From Struthio camelus (lineage: Eukaryota; Chordata; Aves; Struthioniformes; Struthionidae): a stretch of 64,000 bases of DNA. Each line of letters opens with the position of its first letter. Position 1 is the first letter of the stretch. Shown here piece by piece: positions 38,901-50,900 of the stretch. A model generated the notes under the pieces. That model ran no database searches and was not told where the DNA came from. It was given only the letters and a program-made list of their open reading frames with translations. The position numbers were made by a program, and so were the translations under genes. The DNA lies in assembly GCF_040807025.1 (NCBI RefSeq), contig NC_090942.1, positions 63,444,911 through 63,508,910 on the forward strand, written 5' to 3'.

Positions 38901-41900
38901 TCTTTATCTTGATCCTTTAAAATTCACTCAATTCCTAACTATTGTTCAGCAAATGTCACACATGAAAAAAACTATGCAACAATAACTTGCACACAAATCC
39001 ACCACATTCTTCATATTGCATAAGGCAAATAAACGAAAATTGGTACTGAACTGATGAAGACATGATAAACCAAGAATATCAGATCTGGGCAAGTAAGCCT
39101 GTTAGTTAACCATTCTATAACCAAAAGCAGTCAGTTGTGTTTTGGGACATTAGGATTTCTTTTCACACAGGGACACTTCACTAAGCCAGCTTGCAAAGAT
39201 CAGAGTATGTGGAGTCAGAGGACAGACCTTAAGCTCAAGCACTGACAAATTTGCAGCACAACAACGAATCTGTCTTAGTTTCCACTACACTGAAGCTTGA
39301 AACATGCCTCAAAACTTAACTCTTCATTGCATCACATGCCATTTAGTCATTTACAAAACACGTGCAAAGCTATAGCTGTTAATACAGCTGTTTCAACTGA
39401 TGCTAGTACTAATTTAAAGAGCAGACATGAAGGCAAAGTGCAAGACTAAGTTTGCTGAAGCAGTCAAACTTCCCAGCTGCTCTAGGAATGTATTTGTTAC
39501 TAAGACAATTATATTACATTGAATGAGTTAACAATAAGAAAATCTAAATAGTCTGAAGGCAGAAAAAGAACACAAACTCAGTACTGAATTAAAAAGTCAA
39601 ATTTCTCTGTATTGCTTTTAAAGAAAAAAGAAAAACTTAAAGTGCGATTGAAGCACACATAATGAAGTCTGTCAACAACTTGAAATAGCTCTTAAACATC
39701 AGTATCCTGAACCACTGATTTGAGTGGCTCACCACCAACATCCCAATGACCCACAGCTCTGTGAAAGGGAAAAGATGTTGGGAGCCCGACCTGCGAATCA
39801 AATAGTTGCATATAAGTAGTGTAAAACAGTCAGGCTTACGGCCTGTCTCCTCCTCACAAGAGGGTCATTGCTATTATTCCTATGTGAAGAAGTTTCTTCC
39901 CCATTTCAGACAAAGGAGTTCACTGCTACCACTCTCCAGCCAGGAGAAAGTACAATAACATAAAAGACATCCTGTGTTTCAGTGCATGTAGGTCAATTAG
40001 TGGTCCTAGATTAAGTAGCACATTCTCCCCGCCTTGCTTTTTTTTTTTTTTTAAATCTAAAAAGGTTTCAGTTGCTTGAGATGTGACTATAAAACATTTT
40101 CATCTGTATGAAATATTAATGGTGCATGCTCTATTTATTTCTAAAAGTGAGCTGATAATCTTTTCCAGATCTCCCTTCCAGCACGTACATATAGACAGTA
40201 CAGCCAACATTTAGTCAGTAAGAACATTCAGATTGGGTTTTTATACACTGGAATGGCATCACAGAATTTGAAAATCTGTGTCAGTAACAAATATATTTTT
40301 ATTTTCTAACCAAATAATTAGAGTACAATTTGAAGAGGGAAAATGAGATTAAAAGGAATAGAAAGTTTCTCTTCTCCACCTTTACCCTTGCTCTTTCAGA
40401 TAAAATAGGAGAGGTAAGCTGAAAGATTTTTTAAAAAGGAAAGAGAGCATGGAGGAAGAGAAGGAAAACAGTAAGTGGTAAATGTCACTGCCTGATCAGA
40501 GTATCACGTTATTCAAACACAAAAAATATTCTGGCTAATAGCTCAGGTAATAGTAACCTTTTACTGTACCAAACCTATAACAGTTTTTAGCATGACATTG
40601 TACCACCCTTCCTATATCCTAAATTAACCTAGTACTGTTTTGAGAATATTCAACCTCAAAATATCTCATTATTGGGTTTTGAGAGTATTAAAAACTCACA
40701 GCTAGAGATCCTAAGAAAGCCGGTTAGGGGTCATGTAGAACTAAAAATGATATTTTCCACGTAAGTATGGTTTATCAGTTAACTGACATTTGTAAAAAGT
40801 AATAGTCTTTCTTCAGATTTTGTGGTGAACAGCTTTCTCCCTCCCCCTTTCTCATCCAGCTAGTCATTTTTTAGCACACTACATAAACTTTGAAACTAGT
40901 AGTCAGTTTAGCGTTCTTCATAATTCTACTCCACTTTGAAATAAACATTTATTGCTACACCAGACAAGACTACCACCTGAGGAAGACTGCTTTCTTCATT
41001 ACTGTGAAGTTTCTCTTCACAAGTATAGCAGTCATACAGAAAAATCTTGATAACTTCCTGCTGATACTTTTCCAACTCACAGTTTACTTGTACTGGAATC
41101 ACAAATAGGCAAAACAATTCTCTCTAGCAACAGCATTTTGAGAACTAAGCAATGAAGAACAATAGCAGGGCATGAAGCTAGATATTTAGTCATTTTATAT
41201 AGGCATGATCAAGTCACGTGAAAAAGGCAGACTGGAATTTTCTGCTTTGTGGACCTTTTTTCTTGGAAGAATTTCCATACACAGTAAAGTTACAATGAAC
41301 TTCAAACCTGCCAAGATTTGGTAGAGATCTTCAGCCACAAATTTTTTAAAAAGTAAAACTACAGTTATGTTCCCAATTGGAGGAAAATAGTACCTCATAT
41401 AGCAAAAGGCTGTCTCCAGTTATATTAAGAAAAAAAATATATACTAAACTACTGAAAAGTCCTTACAGCTGTTGCAGGACAAATGTTAACAATGCAGCAC
41501 AATTTCAAAAATAACACTACATTTCAATGTATCAAAAGGCCAAAACAATCCTAAATTAAAATATAGCTATATATATTACTGTGATCATATATTGTATGCT
41601 CACAGTCTAATAGCTTTTGTTCCTTTCTTCTTTACTCCTAAATATTCTGTTTCACTCAACCCCATTAGTTCAGTTACAATATTTGACCTACAACTGAAAA
41701 CTCCAATTAATCTTTTCTGGTGCAGCATCCGAAGAGATATGATAATCTTTGCTACACAACCTGTTTGTTGTCTTCAGTTGCTCTAGCACCTGATCAAAGC
41801 AGGTGATTGCAACAGCCCTCCGTCCATTCCTCTCTCATACCAATAAACAAATATTTACATGTCCCATTGAAATTAAAAAAAAAAAAAGTAGTCACATAAT

Positions 41901-44900
41901 GGGGTACCTACCCATTTCAAAACAACAGAAGTATGATTCAAAGTATCAGACATAAGGTTGGATTAACCTTTTTTAGAGGGGGAAAAAAAAAGTACCTTTC
42001 CTGCTCAGTTAAACTTTCTATATTTTTATAAATCAGAAAAGAGCAGAAAGGACAACTGGCAACAAATAGAGGCTTAACTTAATAGATGTTCTGTAGACCC
42101 TTCTAAATCCAAGATCCCTTCCACAAAATACCATTCACCAGAAAATGCTTCCCTATAGTTATATACAGCAAACCTGAAACATGATCCTTTTCTAATTTTT
42201 CTCTCAAAGGAAGGTGAAAGGAAATAGAGTTTCTTTTTATTAGTCTTACCTGCTTTTGCTGGAGAGGATGAAAAGGTGACTTCTTCCTCTTCAAGGGATA
42301 AAGAGCGATAGCTTTGCCTCCTAACAAATCCCTTTATAGTTGGGTGGTCTTTCTGCATATCTCTTCCAATGTTTAATGCGCAATGAAAGATGTAATATTT
42401 CTTTGTCTTTCACCCTTGCCTTGAATTTCAAAGCAGCTATGGGGCTGACATTTTCCAGAAGGTACTGCATTATTCATCATGCTTTCACTCATACTTTACT
42501 GGCTCATTAATCTGAAGTTTGTTTTGGCACAATGGAAATACCCATAGATTTATTTTATTTTTAAACACAAATTCCAATTCATAGTTACCTGTTTATTTTG
42601 TCCACTCTCTATATTTTTAAGTTAGATATTAAACACACAAGCATGACATTTTGCCCTAAGTTTAAATGTTATCAATCTTCAGTCCTCCACATAATTCCGT
42701 AGATGGGAGAGATCAGTTCCTATCATGGAAGGTGGAAGCATAATAATTTAATTTAGTGAAGTGTCCTATTCTCCTTTTACTTCATAGATTTTCCTAAATT
42801 TCTATACTCAATACATACCTCTTGATGGGATTCAGCACGGAACCAGTTATTACTACTGGGTTCCCTCCCTCCCTTTCAAATATCATTGAGAAAGAGACTT
42901 GGCTAGGACAAATTCTAATGAGAGATCGTGACTTTTTGCTACAGACGACCATCCAAACACACGTCAGAGGAAGTAGGGTAAAAAGATCCTTAGGATAATT
43001 TTATGGAACTTACATCACATAAGAAACTTCTCAGAGGAACCACTGATGCTGAAAAGAAACATCAACTCACTTCTGTCTTATTCGAAATTTATGTATGGTA
43101 TCTCTTCCCAGTCAATGATATTAAGAATTGTTAAAAACAGTATACCATGCATAACAAAACCTAGAAGAGTGAATTTTGCAAGAAACCTGTACATGTTTCG
43201 AGACAGTTGTCTTAAATAAGAAGGAAGACTGGTGCGTGTAAGAAGGTGATAAACATTACTATAGCACTTGAGATCTACGGTCACAGACAAGGAATTCATT
43301 GTGCTAGCTGCTGCACATTAAAGATAAAACAAAACCAAATGATTCCTACCAAGTGACATTACAATCTAAGACAAGAAATATATGGATTCATAGAGAAAGG
43401 AACCCAAACTAGTCATTATAATGGGCATCTGTCTCAATATAAAAAGCATAAGTTTTTTTTTTGGGGGGAGGGGCGGGGGGTGGTGAAGGGCTGATTTAAA
43501 GGTACTGAAAAAAGTTTTAAAGGAGAATAATGTGTTCCGCAGATACTTCCTGTAGACATTTTCCACTATAAGAAACAGGATCAAATGGAGAAAGCTGAAA
43601 GAGCTAGTTTGAAAATTAACAAATGAACAATGAAAACTGGTATTGTAGGCTGAATGTGAGTAAGGACACATATCTCAAAGCTGCAAACCAGAAGTAATCA
43701 ATGGGATTGGGACTGACTAAAACAAGTAGCTAATATCTGCTATAGCTTAAAGAAATTGATATATAAACAGAAGTGACATGTAATATCTAATCACTTGGAC
43801 AATAACATTTTGTATGGCAATCTTGGTGAAGAAAAATAGGCCAGAGCTGCATCTATCAAGTCCATGAAAAATATAAGGCAGTAATCAAAGAGTAAGATTA
43901 ACCTTTAACAAGTTATAGCTGAGTGGACAAACGGATTGAGGGGAATATATTTCAGTGGTGCTATGCAGCAACTGTATCATATAATATCACCTGAATACAA
44001 TGGAGAAAAAAAAAGAAACAACAGATAGGACACCATCCTCAATGATCAACGTACCAAGACAGATGCAACTAGGACCTCAAATTTAACCATACCATCTCAA
44101 GATCAACAGCTGGCCATTCACAGGAAAGTATAGAAGAAATCATTAAAGATGTTAGTTTGAACTGTTCATATAAAGATAACAGCTGAATTTATGTTTGTGG
44201 ATGTATTCATTCACAAAGAAGGTACAGAAAGAGAAAAGGGGAAAAAAGACAGGATCCTACAATCTTCATAGGAGAAAAAGAAAAAGACAGAGGAGAATTA
44301 TGCAATAGACTGTAGAGATTCCTAGGAAGGTAGAAAGACAACCAGGAAAGGACAAAATCATGGAAGTTAAAGACAGTCAACATTTCAAGAAGAAAAGTAG
44401 GGTTTTCTGTGAGAGTGGAGGTCAAAGATGAATATTTAGAGTACTAGCTCTGAGTTTCAGTTAGAAAACATTCATTTGTTAATCAACAAGAGCAATTTTA
44501 GTGGAAGCAAGACTAAAGTGTGTTTGGGAACCCCAGAAGAATAACTCCAGACTAACAGGAACATGCTATGCTTTCATTTAGATTGCAATGTTTGGCTTAG
44601 ACACAAGAAAGAGAACTAAAGACTACGTGAAACATTCAGACACCATATCCTGGGCAAGGGGACTTTCTATGCTGACACATCATTGAAGACAATTTACAGT
44701 CCAAAGACAATTTCAGTCTAAACTGTATGATTTTTCTTTTTACTTTTTAATATGAAAAAACATCTTGAGATATTGGCCTCAATTCCATGCTGTACTTTGT
44801 CTCTCTGGTACAACAGGGTGCACTGGAAGAAAGCCATGAAGAAAAGTGATGATTACGAGAGGCAGTTCAGCAGCCTTAATATTGCTCTAAGATGCATCAG

Positions 44901-47900
44901 ATAAACTGAAAGCGCTCTTGGAGCTGTGTAACACATTAATCACACACAACTCACCATTCCCTTTGCTAAAGCAGAGGAAGAGTCAGCCACCTCAGATTTA
45001 ATCTACAAAAGATAACTTTAAATATGCTTTACAGTCTTCTAAGATGCCAAAGAAAGTTTAGAAGGGCCAACAGGAGACTTTAGGCCTGTTTCTTGTTCAC
45101 TCTGAATTTTGGTTTTCAAAACATGTCATTGTATTAGGCACCAGATGAGCATCAAAATCAGTTTTAGAAGTTGTTTGAAAGACCTCAAAAATTATCATCT
45201 TAAACAAAAAAAAACACCCCCCAAAAACTCAAAAACACTCACAAAACCCCCTAGATGTATCATTCTACTTTGCTACAGCCCCGTTCTGTTCTAACAATCA
45301 TGGTGAAACAAGGCTAGGATGAGAGCGCCACAGAAGACAACAGACTCTCGTACTGTGTTAACAGGGCACATAGGAGTCACAGTACCCTTATTAGAGTCCA
45401 GGCCTACTAAAACAGCACAGGAAAGTGCCACCATGAATCCTGGCATATAGTATAGTTCCTGCTCCTGAAGTAGGACTCATTCAATTACTTAAACCCTTTA
45501 ACAAGGACTACCATCTATGCAGAAATTCTCTATGGAAGGTAATCTCATTTTTGATTAGCAAAAAGGTATTTTTCGAAAAGAGCAAAAATGGTTTCATATA
45601 ATGAATCAGCCTCAAGATTCGTATTTTTGATAGTCTGTGCCACAAACCTAATTCTTACTCACCTTTTTAAGTTTCCAGAAAAGGTCTCAAATGTGACAGA
45701 TAAGTACTTACACATAATAAATTTTTTGCACTTTGATATTAACATAGTTTTCTTATCCAAATAGAGGCTTTGTAATTGGATTCATAAACAGCGGTCTACT
45801 CCAATGTACTATACAGTGTATCACATTTATGCTATTTGATAAATATAGCTGCAATTTAAATATGCTGTTTATAGCAAAACTAATATCATGAAGGTCATTT
45901 GTCAGCTCCCATCTTTTCACAATTTGCATATTAGTTTTAAGTTACATTTTGCTCCAGTGCTTTTAACCATTAACTCCCATCATAACATTAATGAAACTGG
46001 AGTATATTTTAAAAAATATTCTGAAAATAATGATTCATTTTAATTTAATTAATAATTCATTTTAATTCCCTTTAATGACTTTCTACTTCTCAAACACATA
46101 TGTTAAAATTCCCTTCACTTTCAGTGGCAGAAAGACTTTTCATTATGCTGTTCTAGGATTAACTGTGACAGCTTATAACACCTCTGTTCTTTTCCTTATA
46201 TATTAATCCTTATATATTAATCATATTTGTGTTTTTAATTTGTTGTCAGAACTAAATTTGCAAAAACTAAATAGCCACTTTTACGTAGCTCTCTGTTGAA
46301 ATGCTGTGGAAGATATGACCACATCTCTTTCTGCAGTCCCAACACAATACTGAAATTTATCTGTTTAAAAAAAAAAAAACTTACGTAAAACATAGTACAA
46401 AAGACTACAATTTTCAGGAATATTAAAGGTATTCTTTTAAAGAGTGTCAGTTACAATCCCTACATGCTACTGCAATGTTCTATTTCATCTAGAAAGGTAT
46501 AAGGGTCTGCATTAGCATGCTTTATTTTATGAAAAGATGGGGACTGACAAATGGCCTTCATGATAGTAATTTTGCTCACTGAGAAATGTTATGGAAATTT
46601 CTTAGGAGTGTTACAAAAAAACCACCTGGAAAAAAGATATTAAAAATGTCATTACTGCACTTTAAGAATGCCATTGTTATCTGAACTTTTGGTGAAGGTT
46701 GGGGGCAGCCTTGGCTGCAGTGACCATGAGATGGTGGAGTTCAGGATCCTACGAGGAAGAAGCAGGGCAATGAGTAGGATTGCGACCCTGGACTTCAGGA
46801 GAGCTAACTTTGGCCTCTTCAGGGACCTGCTTAGGGGAATCTCATGGGGTAGGGCCCTAGAAGGAAGAGGGGTCCAAGAGAGCTGGTTAATATTCAAGCA
46901 TCACCTCCTCCAGGCTCAAGATCGGTGCATCCCTCTGAGGAAGAAGTTGAGCAAAGCGGGCAGGAGACCTGCATGGATGAGCAAGGAACTCCTGGCCAAA
47001 CTCCAACAGAAGAAGAAAGTGTACAGAATGTGGAAAAGGGGACAGAGGCCACTTGGGAGGAATACAGGGACATTGTCAGAGCATGCAGGGATGCGACAAG
47101 GAAGGCTAAGGCCCAGTTGGAATTAAATCTGGCAAGGGATGTCAAGGACAACAAGAAGGGCTTCTTCAACTACATCAATAGCAAAAGGAAGACTAGAGAA
47201 AACGTGGGCCCACTGCTGAATGGGGCGGGTGCCCTGGTGACGAAGGATATAGGAAAGGCAGAGCTATTGAATGCTGCCTTTGCTTCAGTCTTCACTGCTA
47301 AGGCCAGTCCTCAGGAATTCCAGACCTTGGGGACAAGAGAGGAAGGCTGGAGAAAGGAAGACTCTCCCTTGGTGGAGGAGGATCAGGTTAGAGATCCTTT
47401 GTCCAAACTTGACATCCATAAATCCATGGGCCCCGATGGGATGCACCCCCGAGTGCTGAGGGAGCTGGCAGATGTTATCGCTAGGCCACTCTCCGTCATC
47501 CTTGCAAGGTCCTGGAGATCAGGAGAGGTGCCTGAGGACTGGAAGAAAGCCACTGTCACTCCAGTCTTCAAAAAGGGCAGGAAGGAGGAGCCAGGAAACT
47601 ACAGGCCTGTCAGCCTCACCTCCATCCCTGGAAAGGTGATGGAACAGCTCCTCCTGAAGGTCATCACTAAGCATGTGGAGGACAAGAAGGTGATCCGGAG
47701 TAGTCAGCATGAATTCACCAAAGGGAAATCATGCCTGACCAACCTGATAGCCTTCTCTGATGGAATGACTGGCTGGGTAGATGAGGGGAGAGCAGTGGAT
47801 GTTGTCTCCCTGGACCTCAAGGCTTTTGACACTGTCTCCCATCACATCCTCGTAGGTAAGCTCGGGAAGTGGTGGATGGATGAGTGGTGGATGGATGAGT

Positions 47901-50900
47901 GGTGGATGGATGAGTGGTGGATGGATGAGTGGTGGATGGATGAGTGGTGGATGGATGAGTGGTGGATGGATGAGTGGTGGATGGATGAGTGGTGGATGGA
48001 TGAGTGGTGGATGGATGAGTGGTGGATGGATGAGTGGTGGATGGATGAGTGGTGGATGGATGAGTGGTGGATGGATGAGTGGTGGATGGATGAGTGGTGG
48101 ATGGATGAGTGGTGGATGGATGAGTGGTGGATGGATGAGTGGTGGATGGATGAGTGGTGGATGGATGAGTGGTGGATGGATGAGTGGACAGTGAAGTGGA
48201 TGGAGATGGCCGAGCTCAGAGGGTTGTGGTGAATGGCGCAGAGTCAAGTTGGAGGCCTGTGGCTAGTGGTGTCCCCCAGGGGTCAGTCCTGGGTTCCGCA
48301 TTGTTTAACATCAGTGACTTGGATGAAGGGATAGACTGCCTCCTCCGTAAGTTTGCTGATGATACTAAACTGGGAGGAGTGGCTGACACTCCAGAAGGCT
48401 GTGCTGCCATTCAGAGGGGCCTGGACAGGCTGGAGAGGTGGGTGGAGAGGAACCTCCTGAAGTTCAACAAGGGCAAGTGCAAGGTCCTGCACCTGGGGAG
48501 AAATAACCCCATGCAGCAGGACAGGTTGGGGGTTGACCTGCTGGAAAGCAGCTCAGCAGAGAAGGACCTGGGAGTGCTCATGGACAGCAAGTTAAAAATG
48601 AGACAGCAGTGTGCCCTTGTGGCCAAGAAGGCCAATGGTCTCCTGGGGTGCATGAGGAAGAGTGTTGCCAGCAGGTGGAGGGAGGTGATCCTGCCCCTCT
48701 CCTCTGCCCTGGGGAGGCCTCACCTGGAGTACTGTGTCCAGTTCTGGGCTCCCCAGTCCAAGAGAGACATGGCACTCCTGGAGAGAGTCCAGCGGAGGGC
48801 TACCAAGATGATGAGGGGACTGGAGCGTCTCTCCTATGAGGAAATGCTGAGGGAGTTGGGCCTGTTCAGCCTGGAGAAGAGAAGACTGAGAGGTGATCTC
48901 ATCAATGTGTACAAGTATCTGAAGGGGGGTCCTGAGAGGATGAGGCCAGCCTCTTCTCCATGGTGCCCAGCGACAGGACGAGAGGCAATGGGCAGAAACT
49001 GACCCACAGGAAGTTCCATCTGAAGCTGAGAAAAAACTTCTTCACTGTGAGGGTGACAGCATTGGAACAGGTTGCCCAGAGGGGTAGTGGAGTCTCCTTC
49101 GCTGGAGATATTCAAAACCCGTCTGGATGTGATCCTGGGCAATATGCTCTAGGTGACCCTGCTTGAACAGGGAGGTTGGACTAGATGATCTCCAGAGGTC
49201 CCTTCCAACCTAAACGATTCTGTGATTCTGTGAACTGAAATTAGATGCCTGTATTCAGGGCTTGGATTTTTTTTGTTCGTTTTTTTGTTTCTTTACTTTC
49301 ATGTAAGTTCAGTTTCATTTTTACAGTCTTGAAATACACACATTGTTATAGATTAACTCATTGTCTCCTTTAAGATACTTCATTAGTAAATACTTCTGAG
49401 TAAATTGAAAGCCTTTTTTCCGGGGTATTACATTCTAACTCATGTCAATGAGTTAGATCAATCATATGGTTAATCACAACTACACTTTTAGGCAAGTAGT
49501 TGAGAATTTTAGCACTATTATTTCAGTATATTCATAAACACATACCCATTTCCATTCAGTACCTTAATTTTTTTTTCATCCATAGATTCCTGAATACGCT
49601 GTCTATGAGGTTTTGGAGATGATCCCCTGGATTGTAATGGAGATCTATATTAAAAGGAAGTAAGAAGTAATTAAACCATGTAAATGCAATTAGTTAAGAA
49701 AAATAATGGCCATATCAGGTTCCTCAGAAACAGGAAGGAAAGGAAGCCAAGCATCTTCTCTCTCCAGCCTTACTTTTTCCTCTTCTCCTCAGTAACCACA
49801 TGTACTTTGACAACTGAGGACAGCATAATGAAATTGGACTTAACAGTTTCAATTACTGGTATCATTTTACAGTTGACGTTTACAATATTGTAGCTGCGCA
49901 CACAGTGTTATTCTTTGCAATGCTGGTGGTGAGTTACCAAGTCACCATTCTACCTCCACTCCCTTGAATAGCATCTGGCTGACATAGAATAATTTTCCTC
50001 CTATTTACATACTTTTCAATAGAAGCATTCATACAACCAACTGAATGGTTCCACTCTCCTGTATTTCAGCATGTGAATAGTTGCATACATTGATTAAGAA
50101 GTTTGATGAATATAAAAGGGCTTTTTTGCTCTTGAAATAAAAAGATCTAATCTGTTTCTGTAAATAACAACTTTCCAGTTTATCCTCACAGTAGGCCAGT
50201 GTGCATATGAACACAACTGCTTCATTTCAAAAGAAACTTTGTAGGTGCCTCACTAAAGTTTGTTCTTTATTTTATTTATTTCTGTTTTTCTGTGGTGCAA
50301 AATTTCTGTAGCACCTTACAAATTTTGCCATTTAAATTGAAAAAATACGTAACTTCTTCAGTTTAACATGCTCCCTTCTGTTTTGTTTTTCTGTTTCATG
50401 AGTCCTCTTTGAAACCTGTAATAACAGAATCCTCTATATCCCATTTTTCCAATATCTGATTTAATCTAAAAGTTTATTAAGACATATAAGACATAAGAGT
50501 TAAAAACAAGTAAGAAATTTTCTGCTAAATTTTAGAAGAAATGCTCTAATTTAACCTCAATCTCCATCTGAAAAGTAACGCCTCTCTCAAAATGACCAGA
50601 TCCTAGACAAAATTGCCCACAAACTTTAAATATATCTTGGGATCCTTCAGTAAGAAGTCTCTAGAGATGACAAATAGTATTGTGAAAATTCACAAAACAC
50701 TAAAGTAACTGCCACGTGATCAAAAACCATAAAACAATAACTACCATGTAATGTGATCAATCATCTGATATACAGAATCTTAAATTAGCCAAAAGAATTT
50801 GAAAACCACAGTGAAGTTTACTGCCAAACATACTTCCATTTATCCAGTAAACTGTTCCAGACTTATTATTAATAATATAGATTGGCAAAAGATGGAAAGC

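Larger units (their letters stand above)
36709..46689. other. PARPBP intron, left part
   Basis: AT-rich intron with many short chance frames. Only the exon-like segment at 42250-42352 and the G-rich tract at 43463 stand out. Confidence 0.7.
46690..49232 (+). mobile_element. CR1 LINE, 5'-truncated, relatively well preserved, carrying a minisatellite
   Basis: Starts inside the end of the endonuclease region ([17 protein letters not shown] near 46695-46750), then the linker and reverse transcriptase: [11 protein letters not shown] (about 47595), [11 protein letters not shown] (about 47820-47850), GVPQGSVLG (about 48265) and the catalytic FADD at 48352-48363. It ends with two exact ATTCTGTG units at 49217-49232, the CR1 3' signature. 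The frame is broken near 47046 (apparent 2-nt gain), just after the minisatellite near 48195-48210 (apparent deletion), and near 48930. LFNI is followed directly by SDLDEG, so a few residues are missing before DLDEG. It therefore cannot encode a working ORF2 protein. It lies in a PARPBP intron in opposite orientation to the gene. Confidence 0.95.

Noticed and set aside
47870..48184. CRISPR-like array
   Set aside because: The units are contiguous and identical, with no unique spacers, in a vertebrate LINE. It is a minisatellite.
47729..48247. Proline/isoleucine-rich and serine/glycine/tryptophan-rich repeat proteins over the minisatellite in other frames
   Set aside because: A 15-bp unit without stops is open in several frames on both strands. 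These are shadows of the array and not genes.
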